Shown here one piece after another: positions 9,570 to 18,856 of a stretch of 64,000 nucleotides of DNA; positions within the stretch are counted from its first letter, which is position 1, and each line of letters starts with the position of its first letter. The position numbers were made by a program, and so were the translations under genes. The notes beneath the pieces were generated by a model. It saw nothing but the letters and a program-made list of their open reading frames with translations. It did not search any database and was not told the origin of the DNA. The stretch comes from Pedobacter sp. BAL39 (lineage in GTDB: Bacteria > Bacteroidota > Bacteroidia > Sphingobacteriales > Sphingobacteriaceae), in NCBI RefSeq assembly GCF_000170795.1, contig NZ_ABCM01000015.1:62001-126000 (forward strand). The letters are read 5' to 3'.

Positions 9570-12383
9570 CTAAAGGCTAAAGTTTAAAATTAATTCTAAG
9601 ATAGGATTTTGATGGTAAATTCTGTTGACAAACACAACTCTCGCGCCAAACTCCATCAGTGCATCATAGCGGAGCGGGTTGATGTCACTGCGCAGCTCAA
9701 AGCCGAAAGTTTTGGGTTCTCCGATGTTGGTGTCTTTGCCGATGTTCTCGTAATGGCTGAACAATGTTCCCCTGACGTTGCGGAGGTAACCCAACGGTCC
9801 GACTTCCAGATCCGGAAAGGCAATCGGGAAACGGTAGTTCAGCAGCAGGGTGTTTTTCAGGAGGCTGTATGCGGGGATGTTGCTGTAACCATACACCGCA
9901 TTGATCTGCCTGTCGTACGCCCTGATGCCGGAGCTCTCCTGATAATTGAAATTCACCAGCAGAGAGTGGTTTCTGGCAACTCCCGGAAAGTAGGCGAAAG
10001 CCTCCGCTGAGAACAGGTTGCCGGGAAGCTGCGGATCAAAAGGCTGATGCAGGTAACTGAGTCGAAGGATTTGTCCCCATTTGGGCGCTATATCTCGCTC
10101 AGAAACGCGTTTCGTATGACTCATGGTCAGTTGATACTCCAGCGGAAATTTAAGGCTTGTAATGTAATTTTCTGGCATCTGCTCAGCGAGGTACCTCCGG
10201 GTGTAACTGGTGGAGGTCCTGAAGCTGAACCCGTAGTTGTGGTCGCCGGCATTGAAATTCAATGGGACAGAAGCTTCAAGCTCGACATTGTGCTCGCGCC
10301 ATTCGCCGTTGACGATCCTTCCGTCGTCGGCCGCGTAGTAGGTCTGGCGCGGGCGGTTGCGGTAGGTGGTGCTGATGATGGGGTAAAGCTTCTTGAAGAT
10401 GAAGCCACCCTCATACTCAAACCGGCCGAGGTCCCGGTAGTAGTTGACGCCGGCAAAAGTGCTCATCGTATTGAGCAGGTTGTCAGAGTTCAGCTGCAGC
10501 CCTCCACGGTACTCGTCTTCGAAGACCGGCACGATGGAGTGGACCCTGAAAAGATGCTGCAGGTCATGGTAAGGTTTGGAGGTAAATGTGCTGTCTGGAA
10601 TGTGGTCAAATACGTTGCCTGTATTCTCCTGTTTTTCGGTCTCCTCACCGAAGTAGACAAAGCCTGCTTTACCTATCGGTCCGGGGACTATCTGGCTTTG
10701 CGCAATCTCATATCCGCCGAGGCTGTAATTGTTGAAAACGATGTGCTGCTGGTCGGCAGTTGGAGTCGCGTTGAAAGCGCCGTATTTAGAAGCGCTCAGA
10801 GCGCTTATCTTTTGCTCGCCAGGTACTATGTAGTAAATGTTATCGATACCGTTGTAGTGAGCGTTAAATGCGATTCCCTGGGAAACATAAATTGGTCTGC
10901 TCAACTGCTGGTTGGAGGCTGCGATGATCTGTGTCATTTTGCCGGAACGTTCTACCGTCATGAGCGACTTGCCGGCTTCGCTCACGGCAACGAAGACCAC
11001 CTGGTTTTTGTCGGTCCTGAAAGCGGGGGTCTGAAGGATGAGGTTGTACGGGTTTGGGTAGGTGTGGGTGATGGTGCCGCTGGCAGCGTCGAGCTCCACC
11101 AGATTGCTTTGGTTGTCGAGGCCGATCTGCACGGCAACAATAGTTTTTCCGTCAGCAGAAAGTGAAGGGGAGAAGAGCCTGCTTTTGGAGCTCAGCTTCT
11201 TCATCTTTTTGTACTTCATGTCGTAGCTGCAGATGATACTGTAACTCCGCTGACGATACCTCGGATCGTAGCGGATTTCATCCCATACGATGATGCCATT
11301 AGCGTAGCTGAACCAGGGCTGTTCCTGGGGGCCAATGCCGATGATGTTGCTTTCCTTCTGGTCGGCATCAATCCGGACAAAATGTGGTGCAGCATCCTTG
11401 CTCTGTTTCAGGCTGAGCAGTGCTCCGTCTTCCAGCCTGACCGGAAGGAAGTAACTCGTGGCCACAGTTGACTTCCCGTTCAATGCCGGATAGTCGGTCG
11501 TGTTCATTTCGGATGCCTGACGTGCCCACTCTTTCTTGAGTACCTCGGTTGTATTGCGGAACCACTCCTGACTTCCCTTGCCACTAAACTTTTTCAGGCT
11601 TCCGGAAAAAGGGTAAGGCCGGAAGGGCCGGCGCTGAATGTCGGTCAGCACACTGTCGAAAACTGACCGGCCCTGCTGCGCCCGGATGTTGGCACTCATC
11701 AGGTAGCCGAACTGGTAGTACCCGGGGGTAAGGTCTTTCTGCGATCCGAAGTTCTGCTTGCTGTAACTGTAGCTTTTTCCTTCGAGCAGTTGCGTCCGGT
11801 AAGGCATGATCCATGAGGGCTGTCTGCCGCGTCCCGCATGCGTAAGTGCAGTCTCGGTACTGACAGCGTCTCCCTCGAAAAACCAGATGGGGATACTGGC
11901 CCCAAACCAGGCCAGGTAAACCTCCTCCGGAAAGGGCTTCGGGCGACCGCTTGTGAGCTTGTCAAATTGGGCTACATGACGGAGCTCATGCACCGCCAGG
12001 TTGTTGAGCCAATCCTGGCTGTCAAACTGCTGCGGGGGGGTGGTGTAAAACTCGGATTTTTTTGGTCCCAACTGGACGAAGCCGTTGGCCACTACGCCAC
12101 GGTTCTGCAGCAGGATGGGGATAGTCGTTTCCCCCCGGCCGATGCTTGCGCCGACATAAGGGTAGATGTGCCGGATGGTATTGGTCATTCGCTGTGCCTC
12201 TTTTTCCATCTCCTGGGGATAGATGATCTGGAAGCCTGAAGCATTGATCTGCCTCCATTTTACACTAAGTGGGTTTTGTTCTGCATTGAAAATCTGTGCA
12301 GCAGCATGATGTGAAATTAAACTTAATGCTGATGATGTTATAATGCTGATTATCAGTTTTTTGTTTTTGTTATATAGACTCAT
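9570..12383 (-). CDS. Exported HExxH peptidase - beta-propeller - outer-membrane barrel protein
   Basis: A 937-residue exported protein with a signal peptide ending near AAAQ (27-30). HELRH (132-136) is a zinc HExxH, and IWFFEGDAVSTE supplies a Glu at 170 as third ligand, the layout of peptidase-MA-like gluzincins. Residues about 300-600 have repeated strands and short S-x-D/D-G turns like a TolB/WD40-type propeller. From about 640 on, alternating aromatic strands (for example GVNYYRDLGRFEYEGG and LLNYRFPIAFPDLEVGPLGYLRN) and a final LILNFSL look like a surface-antigen/BamA-type beta-barrel. I know similar proteins in Bacteroidota only as hypothetical. Substrate unknown. Confidence 0.75.
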   Translation of the reverse strand: MSLYNKNKKLIISIITSSALSLISHHAAAQIFNAEQNPLSVKWRQINASGFQIIYPQEMEKEAQRMTNTIRHIYPYVGASIGRGETTIPILLQNRGVVANGFVQLGPKKSEFYTTPPQQFDSQDWLNNLAVHELRHVAQFDKLTSGRPKPFPEEVYLAWFGASIPIWFFEGDAVSTETALTHAGRGRQPSWIMPYRTQLLEGKSYSYSKQNFGSQKDLTPGYYQFGYLMSANIRAQQGRSVFDSVLTDIQRRPFRPYPFSGSLKKFSGKGSQEWFRNTTEVLKKEWARQASEMNTTDYPALNGKSTVATSYFLPVRLEDGALLSLKQSKDAAPHFVRIDADQKESNIIGIGPQEQPWFSYANGIIVWDEIRYDPRYRQRSYSIICSYDMKYKKMKKLSSKSRLFSPSLSADGKTIVAVQIGLDNQSNLVELDAASGTITHTYPNPYNLILQTPAFRTDKNQVVFVAVSEAGKSLMTVERSGKMTQIIAASNQQLSRPIYVSQGIAFNAHYNGIDNIYYIVPGEQKISALSASKYGAFNATPTADQQHIVFNNYSLGGYEIAQSQIVPGPIGKAGFVYFGEETEKQENTGNVFDHIPDSTFTSKPYHDLQHLFRVHSIVPVFEDEYRGGLQLNSDNLLNTMSTFAGVNYYRDLGRFEYEGGFIFKKLYPIISTTYRNRPRQTYYAADDGRIVNGEWREHNVELEASVPLNFNAGDHNYGFSFRTSTSYTRRYLAEQMPENYITSLKFPLEYQLTMSHTKRVSERDIAPKWGQILRLSYLHQPFDPQLPGNLFSAEAFAYFPGVARNHSLLVNFNYQESSGIRAYDRQINAVYGYSNIPAYSLLKNTLLLNYRFPIAFPDLEVGPLGYLRNVRGTLFSHYENIGKDTNIGEPKTFGFELRSDINPLRYDALMEFGARVVFVNRIYHQNPILELILNFSL

Positions 12384-14464
12384 TAATTACGCTTGCTAAA
12401 ATAATTAGTATTTCGTTTTTGTAGTTTATGATTTTAATTAATTACATATTTTAGTTAATGATTGTAAGTAATTGATTTACTGATATTATTGTGTTTTGTA
12501 TTGCTAGACTGGTTTAACTGTTTTTTATGTTTAATGGATTTATTTAGCTCCTTTCAGTACCTTCTCGTGCACAATGCTTGATGTTAGCTCAAGTATTACA
12601 TTAAATACACTAATTCATCAATAAATATCAAGCCAGAAACAACCGTTTCACCGTTGTGGTATGTCAAATGTAACATAATTTTTGAGCTTTTCTTTACCCC
12701 TACCCTAATTGTTTTTGCATCAATATTGGGAGATTTTATGAAGAAATGATCCTGAATTTCTTCAGGTTTTTATCGTTAAATTCAGGTTTTTTTTGTCCGG
12801 TTAGCGCTGAGTTTGATTGCTTTTTTGAAGTTTTTGGAGGGTATATTTCGACGCTGTTTTCTGATTTTTAGGGGTGGTTTTTGTGCTGCTTTTGCTGCGT
12901 TTTAGTTTAGCGTTCTGTGCTGGTTTGTGGTTCTTTTTTACCTCGCTGTCTGGCAACTTTGGAAGTGTTTTTTAATTTGCATTTGAGTCTTTTTCCTCAG
13001 TTTTTTTGCTTGTGATCAGTCGGGTTTTACCGTGTTTTTGCATGGCATTTGTCGATGGGTTTTGGTCTTTTTACTCAGTTTTCTCGACTTGTTGTCTCTT
13101 TTTTTAAGGTGACTCGGTTGCAGTTTTGATGCGGAATTCGGGAAATTTCCGAGGATTTTTGGTCCTGGAATTATGTGATTTTGGGCGTCGGAGTTAGCGC
13201 TTTTTTACCCGAAGATGGAGGGGGATTGCACTTAAAATGTAAGCTATTTCAGTTTGATGAGTTGATGTTTTTTTGCTGATTGCTGTGACAATACTGTTTT
13301 TTTGCCTTGGTTTTTTCTCATTGTAATGACGGTTTGACCTTGCGGTTTAATGCTCTTTTTCGTCCTGAAGTATCCTTTTCTTTCTAATTTGTTGTGTCTT
13401 ATAGACTACTTTTTTCACCCGGATTTAATAATTTTAGGAGCCTGTTTTGCTTATTTTTTGTAATGATTATATAACTTTTAATGCTCGCTCCGATGGTTTT
13501 TCTAAGAGACAAAAGGGGGGGTAAGAATTTTCCCACCGTTTATGATCCGACTTTTTATACCAGATCCGGGAATCTGGTGTTGGTCGTAGTAAGGTTTTTA
13601 TTCTTTGTAGGCGTCGTTTTCTGTCCTGGTTTTCGATTTGAAGGTCACAAAATGTCGAAGATTTATTTATCCTCCAGGTGAATGTCAGGCAACTTCTTAC
13701 CTTTTTTCGCTCTATTCTCTGATAGATCTGATGCTTTAGTAGGGGATAGATTGCTTGATATTTGAGCATAAAAAATGATTTCCGGTCTTCTTATTTTGTT
13801 TCCGAACACTCAGTCTTGTCCTTTTTTGAGTGTGTATGTCAGACTTTTTAATGTGGTTTTGCGGATGTTTTTCTGTTTTTTAAGGCGCTTCTTCCCTGCA
13901 TCGGGTGGTTTTATGAGCTCTTTTTAAGCTTCTCTGGCGTCTTTTTTCTTATCCTGGATGGCATTTTTTTGAGTGGTGGCTCCTTGTTTTTGACGGTTTT
14001 TTTAGGTCTCCGCACCCGCTTCTTTCCCATTTGTTCTAGTTGATGTTTCTGATGGAGAATACTGCTTTTTTATGCGCCGTCGAGGCCAAAATAAATTGAG
14101 TTTTGGCTTCTTTTGCAATAGGGGAATGTGTTGGTCTGGTTGGATTTTATAGGTGGAAATACCAAGCCATTTCTACAGTTTTCTTTGCCCTTAGCTGGGA
14201 TGTTTATGATGTACTGCCGCTTTTTTTTTGTTCAGTGAGGGGGTTTTTTGGAAGTTTTTCAGGTGTGAAATCTCTGGTGGATTCGATTGTTTTAATCTTT
14301 CTGATCAGCTGGTTTTTGGCAGCAAATACAAGGAGCTGAAGCCTGTATCTGATAGCTATAGGAGTCTGTGAAATGCATTGAAAATATATGGTAAATCATC
14401 ACAGATAAAGGTGTATTTTGGGGGTTGATGATGTAGCAATTCTAAGCCCTGAACCGGCAATAAA
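12384..14464. other. 2.1-kb gene-free region, strongly T/G-rich on the plus strand
   Basis: No reading frame here has coding character. The plus strand is full of T-runs and poor in A: bases 13021-13080 count A 6, C 9, G 16, T 29, and 12901-12960 count A 5, C 11, G 14, T 30. The bias begins near 12.7 kb and fades near 14.4 kb. Three hairpins stand out: 12751-12766 (CCTGAA/TTCAGG then T-run), 13559-13578 (ACCAGAT/ATCTGGT) and 14082-14110 (GCCAAAA/TTTTGGC core, then TTTTGC). Nothing else recognised: no tRNA, IS ends or repeats. It could be decayed DNA or a long untranslated RNA. Confidence 0.7.
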
Positions 14465-15367
14465 TCAGTTCAGATTCCGTCGCTTTTTGTAGATGGGATA
14501 GCCGAAAACTGAGCCGATAATCAGGGTGGCGCCGAGGTAAAAACCGAGCGACATTTGCTCCTTTGTGCCGAAGAAAATGAAGGCCATCAGGACCCCATAA
14601 ACGGGTTCCAGATTGGTGATAAGTGCTACGCGAAATGCGGACAAAGTGCGCATCACAGACACCCCTGCGACGTAGGCCAAAGCAGTGCATATGGTGCCTA
14701 GAATCATCAGCCAGATCCAGTCATTTACAGCCAATGTAAAGGTTTCTGAAAGTAAGGAATGATCGAATAAACGGTATAGCGAAATCCAGAAAAAAGCACC
14801 AGCCATCTCATAAAATCCAATGATTTTGGGCTCACTTTTCTGTACCAATGTGGAGTTGATGATGGAGAATAAACTGGAGGCTAAGGCCGACGAAAGGCCT
14901 AAAATGATACCCCATGTATACTGTGATTCGAATTTAAAGATCAAATAGATGCCTAGAATGATCACAAGCCCAATTACGACATCTGGTATCAGAATCTTTT
15001 TTTTCTTGATCAGAGGCTCTAATATTGCGGTAAAAAGTGTGAAAGAGGACAAACAAACCAGTGTAACCGATACTGTTGACACCTTTATGGCATGAAAAAA
15101 CAGGATCCAATGGATGGCCACAATGCTTCCGGTAAGGATAAATTGGATAAGCTGGCGCCTGGAAACACGTAAGCTGGTCTTGCTGAAAAGAAAATAAAGC
15201 AGTAATGTCGAGGTCGCAATCAGTACCCGGTACCACACGAGTTGTATGGCGTTTATTGAAATTAATGCGCCTAAGATCCCGGTAAATCCCCAGATAAAAA
15301 CCGTGAAATGGAGGATCAGCAGGTTTCTTTTGGTGACTGAAGCATCGGGTGAATTGGTAATGTTCAT
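14465..15367 (-). CDS. DMT-superfamily (EamA) transporter
   Basis: A 300-residue membrane protein with about ten hydrophobic segments arranged as two EamA repeats; the second begins near GIILGLSSALASSLFS. WGFTGILGALI at the N-terminus and NLEPVYGVLMAFIFFGTKE in repeat two are typical of drug/metabolite exporters. The substrate cannot be read from the sequence. The start lies 2 bases from the stop of the LptF/G-type gene, so it is the third gene of the tgt operon. The gene-free T-rich region follows it. Confidence 0.85.
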   Translation of the reverse strand: MNITNSPDASVTKRNLLILHFTVFIWGFTGILGALISINAIQLVWYRVLIATSTLLLYFLFSKTSLRVSRRQLIQFILTGSIVAIHWILFFHAIKVSTVSVTLVCLSSFTLFTAILEPLIKKKKILIPDVVIGLVIILGIYLIFKFESQYTWGIILGLSSALASSLFSIINSTLVQKSEPKIIGFYEMAGAFFWISLYRLFDHSLLSETFTLAVNDWIWLMILGTICTALAYVAGVSVMRTLSAFRVALITNLEPVYGVLMAFIFFGTKEQMSLGFYLGATLIIGSVFGYPIYKKRRNLN

Positions 15368-15369
15368 GG

Positions 15370-16473
15370 CTATTTTGGGGCCTTCTTCAAGAGATAAAAG
15401 CCAAGGATTCCGAAGATAATGGTGGGCATCAGCACCGCGAGAAGCGGCGGAAACTCGCCTTTCAGTGAGAACATTTTCGCAAATTGATTAAATACGATAT
15501 AGGTAAAACTCAGCAGGATGCCTATTCCCAGGGGTAAGCCTACGCCTCCACGTACCTTTCTGGACGATAAGGCTACGCCAATCAAGGTTAGTACATACGC
15601 TGAAAGTGGGTGCAGATACCGTTTGTACCGCTCAAAAAGTAGGTCATTCATGATACCTGAACCTCTTATTTTTTCCTTTTTGATTTTGTCCGATAGCTCC
15701 TGATTGGATAGGTTTTCAAAGATGTTATCATAGGCAGAGAAATCGTCAGGGCGCATGTCCAGTATAGTGTCCTTCGTCTTGCCGGCCCCGTTTGTCATGG
15801 TTTCTTTTAGGCCCTTGATGTCCCGGATGGAGTAGTTTGTGAGCTTCCATGACCGTTTCAGGGAGTCCCATTTGATCTCATCGGCGACAATCTTGCGGGT
15901 CATTTCATCCCCGTTGAAGTTGTCTAATGAAAATTGAGCTCCTGTTTTATTCTTATTGTCGAAGCTACGCATATATATATAGGTGCGTGCATCAAGCTTC
16001 ATATGGATGTCGCTTTTGCTGCTTGGGTCATTTTTCTTTACGTATGTGTTTTCAAACGTGTTTTTAAGGGTGTTGGTGTATGGCAACACATAGAGATTGG
16101 CACCCAGGTTTGCTGCAAAGATGATCGATGCGGAGATGAAATAAGGCAGCAGAAAGCGGTTAAAGCTCACTCCACCGCTTAATATCGGCACAATTTCCGT
16201 CTGGTCAGCCATCTTTGCGGTAAAGAAAATTACTGCAATGAAGTTGATCAGCGGTGAAAGCATGTTCACGTAAAAGGGGATGGATCCCGCATAATATAGC
16301 GATACCACCTGCCAGAATGTAAGGTTGTTGCTCAGGAAATCGTCCAGCTTCTCGGATAAGTCAAATATCACAATGATCACTACAAAGAGTGTCAGCGTAT
16401 ATAAAAACGTACCCAGATACTTGCTGATGATGTACCAGTCAATAATCTTTATTCTTCCCTTGATTAGATTCAT
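15370..16473 (-). CDS. LptF/LptG-family LPS export permease
   Basis: A 367-residue YjgP/YjgQ-family protein: three membrane segments at the N-terminus (the first around ISKYLGTFLYTLTLFVVIIV, quoted in part), a periplasmic beta-jellyroll domain in the middle, and three segments at the C-terminus including GVALSSRKVRGGVGLPLGIG. These are the permease halves of the LptB2FG extractor, which lifts LPS from the inner membrane to the Lpt bridge. I cannot tell LptF from LptG; the partner and LptB are not in the window. It abuts tgt with no gap (its ATG is the next codon after the tgt stop). Confidence 0.87.
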   Translation of the reverse strand: MNLIKGRIKIIDWYIISKYLGTFLYTLTLFVVIIVIFDLSEKLDDFLSNNLTFWQVVSLYYAGSIPFYVNMLSPLINFIAVIFFTAKMADQTEIVPILSGGVSFNRFLLPYFISASIIFAANLGANLYVLPYTNTLKNTFENTYVKKNDPSSKSDIHMKLDARTYIYMRSFDNKNKTGAQFSLDNFNGDEMTRKIVADEIKWDSLKRSWKLTNYSIRDIKGLKETMTNGAGKTKDTILDMRPDDFSAYDNIFENLSNQELSDKIKKEKIRGSGIMNDLLFERYKRYLHPLSAYVLTLIGVALSSRKVRGGVGLPLGIGILLSFTYIVFNQFAKMFSLKGEFPPLLAVLMPTIIFGILGFYLLKKAPK

Positions 16474-17604
16474 CTATAATTTGTTACCTAATATAGTGAC
16501 CATTTTGTTCTTCCAGGCGTAAAACTCACCGCTGATGATCTTTTCTCTCGCAGTTTTTACCAGCCACAGGTAAAAATGAAGGTTGTGTAAGGTGGCAATC
16601 TGCGCGCCCAGCATCTCCTTAGAGTGCATCAGATGTCTCAAATATGCTTTTGAATACACCTGATCGGCATGAAGGTCGCTGTCTGCGTCAATAGGCGAGA
16701 AGTCGTTCTCCCACTTCTTGTTACCGATGTTGATGATGCCATTCCTGGTGAAAAGCATGCCGTTGCGGGCATTCCTTGTAGGCATTACACAGTCGAACAT
16801 ATCAATACCCAATGCAATGTTTTCAAGGATGTTGATCGGCGTTCCCACGCCCATTAGATAACGCGGTTTCTCGTCTGGAAGTATGTTGCATACGACCTCC
16901 GTCATAGCGTACATCTCCTCCGCAGGCTCCCCTACAGACAGTCCGCCAATGGCATTTCCCTCACGGTCCATGCTGGCAATAAACTCTGCAGACTTCATCC
17001 TGAGGTCTTTATAAACTGATCCCTGAACGATAGGGAATAACGTCTGGTCGAATCCGTATTTAGGGGTAGTGCTGTCAAAACGGGCACAGCAGCGTTTTAA
17101 CCAGCGGTGCGTCATATTGATGGAGTTGGCCGCATATTTATAGTCGCATGGATAAGGGGTACATTCATCAAATGCCATGATGATGTCTGCACCAATGGTA
17201 CGCTGGATGTCCATCACATATTCAGGCGTAAACAGGTGTTTGGATCCGTCGATGTGCGAGCGGAAAGTCACGCCTTCTTCCTTAATCTTTCTTACTTTAC
17301 TCAGTGAATAGACCTGGTAACCTCCGCTATCCGTAAGAATGGGACGGTCCCAGCCTATAAATTTATGTAATCCGCCGCCCTGTTCAATGATGTCAAGTCC
17401 CGGTCTAAGGTATAAGTGGTAGGTGTTTCCAAGGATGATTTTGGCATCAATGTCTTCCTTAAGCTCGCGCTGATGCACAGCTTTCACCGTTCCGGCGGTG
17501 CCTACCGGCATAAATATAGGAGTCTGAATGTCTCCGTGATCGGTTGTAACTACGCCGGCTCTTGCCTTCGAATGTGTATCTTTTGCCGCTAAGGTAAATT
17601 TCAT
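16474..17604 (-). CDS. tgt: Queuine/preQ1 tRNA-guanine transglycosylase
   Basis: A 376-residue Tgt, which swaps G34 of GUN tRNAs for preQ1. TDSGGYQVYSLSKVRK carries the general-base Asp, FDECTPYPCDYKY the substrate pocket, and FDCVMPTRNARNG the nucleophilic Asp loop. The start at 17602-17604 gives the standard N-terminus MKFTLAAKD. Odd point: the usual C-x-C-x2-C zinc knuckle before the YSKAYLRHL segment is absent; its places at about 309, 311 and 314 are Ser, Leu and Asp, while the His (340, in LHNLHFYL) is kept. First gene of an operon with lptF/G and an EamA transporter. Confidence 0.93.
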   Translation of the reverse strand: MKFTLAAKDTHSKARAGVVTTDHGDIQTPIFMPVGTAGTVKAVHQRELKEDIDAKIILGNTYHLYLRPGLDIIEQGGGLHKFIGWDRPILTDSGGYQVYSLSKVRKIKEEGVTFRSHIDGSKHLFTPEYVMDIQRTIGADIIMAFDECTPYPCDYKYAANSINMTHRWLKRCCARFDSTTPKYGFDQTLFPIVQGSVYKDLRMKSAEFIASMDREGNAIGGLSVGEPAEEMYAMTEVVCNILPDEKPRYLMGVGTPINILENIALGIDMFDCVMPTRNARNGMLFTRNGIINIGNKKWENDFSPIDADSDLHADQVYSKAYLRHLMHSKEMLGAQIATLHNLHFYLWLVKTAREKIISGEFYAWKNKMVTILGNKL

Positions 17605-17631
17605 AAATCTGTATGCTCCACTAAAATCTGC

Positions 17632-17639
17632 CAAAAATA
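17632..17639 (-). promoter_or_regulatory. Bacteroidota -7 box (TATTTTTG) for the tgt operon
   Basis: Full TAnnTTTG match on the minus strand, 27 bases before the chosen tgt start. It supports the shorter start over the upstream in-frame ATG near 17691. Confidence 0.5.
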
Positions 17640-17734
17640 GGAAAATTCGCGCGATTAACGGGCTTAAATTTTTATCAACAATAACATACATTACAGATTA
17701 AAAATCAGAAATTTGGCGCCTACAAAATTACATC

Positions 17735-18856
17735 GTGGAATTAACCTTAATAGAGAGTTGCTTGCTCGGCTCATTGATCTTTTGCTTCCTTATTCAACTT
17801 TATTTCAGCCTATTTGTGCACCTCAGACTTGCCCGATATACCGTGGAAGAGGTTCCTCAGACTGCCCTGAAACCCCTGAGCGTCGTCATCTGCGCCCGCA
17901 ATGAGGCGGAAAACCTAAAGCGCTACCTGCCGCAGGTAATGGCACAGAATTATCCTGACTTTGAAGTGGTTGTCGTAAATGACCGTTCCTGGGATGGTAC
18001 CCGCGAACTTCTGGAAGAGTTTGCCAAACAAGATAAACGACTCAAAGTCGTGACGATCTCTGAAGGGGAAAAGTTTATCGCCGGAAAGAAGTTCGCTGCC
18101 ACCATGGGAATCAAAGCAGCAAGCAACGAGTGGCTGGTATTTACTGATGCAGATTGCGTGCCGGCATCGGAAAACTGGCTTCTTGGGATGCAGGCGCCTG
18201 CTGATGATCAGATTGCGATCGTCCTTGGGTACTCTCCATATCTTAAAAAATGGGGTCTTCTCAATGCGCTCATCAGGTTTGAAACGTTCTTTACTGCGGT
18301 CAACTATCTTTCTTATGCCATTAAGGGAATGCCCTACATGGGTGTTGGCCGTAATATGGCCTATAAAAAGTCGCTTTTCTTTAAAAATAAGGGCTTCGCA
18401 GCACACATGCACATCCCTTCTGGTGATGATGATCTTTTTGTAAATGCAAATGCCAATCCCACAAATACCGCCATCAGGATCAATAAGGAGGCACATGTAT
18501 GGTCGGAACCGAATACGAGTTTTTTCGCCTACCTGCGTCAGAAAAAGAGACATTTCGGTGCCGGTAAGCTCTATAAGCGCAAACATAAGTTCATCCTTTC
18601 TACACAGATCATCTTCCAGTTTCTCTTTTATGCTTTTCTGGCTGCAGCTTTCTGTATTAAAACCTTGTTATTCCCTACTGCGGTAATCCTGTTGCTCAGC
18701 ATCGTCATCCGCTGCTTCATCTATCCCCGCATCCTCAAGCGCCTGAACTATGGTGACCTGCGCTGGTTTTTCCCGATCCTGGACATTCTATTGTTCATTT
18801 TCCTTATGTTTAATGGCTTTCTGTCTATATTTGTTAAAAAAGTAAAGTGGAAATAA
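17735..18856 (+). CDS. Family 2 glycosyltransferase, membrane-bound
   Basis: A 373-residue GT-A glycosyltransferase. An N-terminal membrane segment (about 8-28) is followed by SVVICARNEAENLKRYLP, the family-2 nucleotide-sugar start, VVVNDRSWDGT, and FTDADCVP, which holds the DxD metal motif; the acceptor region includes GVGRNMAYKK. Two or three membrane segments close the chain. The general layout is like poly-GlcNAc or hyaluronan-type synthases, but the product is unknown. The start is a GTG. The stop overlaps the rsmG start by 10 bases. Confidence 0.85.
   Translation: MELTLIESCLLGSLIFCFLIQLYFSLFVHLRLARYTVEEVPQTALKPLSVVICARNEAENLKRYLPQVMAQNYPDFEVVVVNDRSWDGTRELLEEFAKQDKRLKVVTISEGEKFIAGKKFAATMGIKAASNEWLVFTDADCVPASENWLLGMQAPADDQIAIVLGYSPYLKKWGLLNALIRFETFFTAVNYLSYAIKGMPYMGVGRNMAYKKSLFFKNKGFAAHMHIPSGDDDLFVNANANPTNTAIRINKEAHVWSEPNTSFFAYLRQKKRHFGAGKLYKRKHKFILSTQIIFQFLFYAFLAAAFCIKTLLFPTAVILLLSIVIRCFIYPRILKRLNYGDLRWFFPILDILLFIFLMFNGFLSIFVKKVKWK

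Noticed and set aside
10047-11165. A 372-codon plus-strand frame inside the peptidase/barrel gene.
   Set aside because: It is a mirror of the high-GC coding strand opposite; the minus-strand frame has signal peptide, HExxH and barrel strands, the plus frame has nothing.
13467-13769. A 100-codon minus-strand frame and a 66-codon plus-strand frame in the gene desert.
   Set aside because: Both are explained by the skewed base composition; there is no start context, no family resemblance and they overlap each other.
14103-14339. A 78-codon hydrophobic plus-strand frame that looks like a membrane protein.
   Set aside because: T-rich DNA always translates into Phe, Leu, Val and Ser; it starts at TTG and ends where the bias fades.
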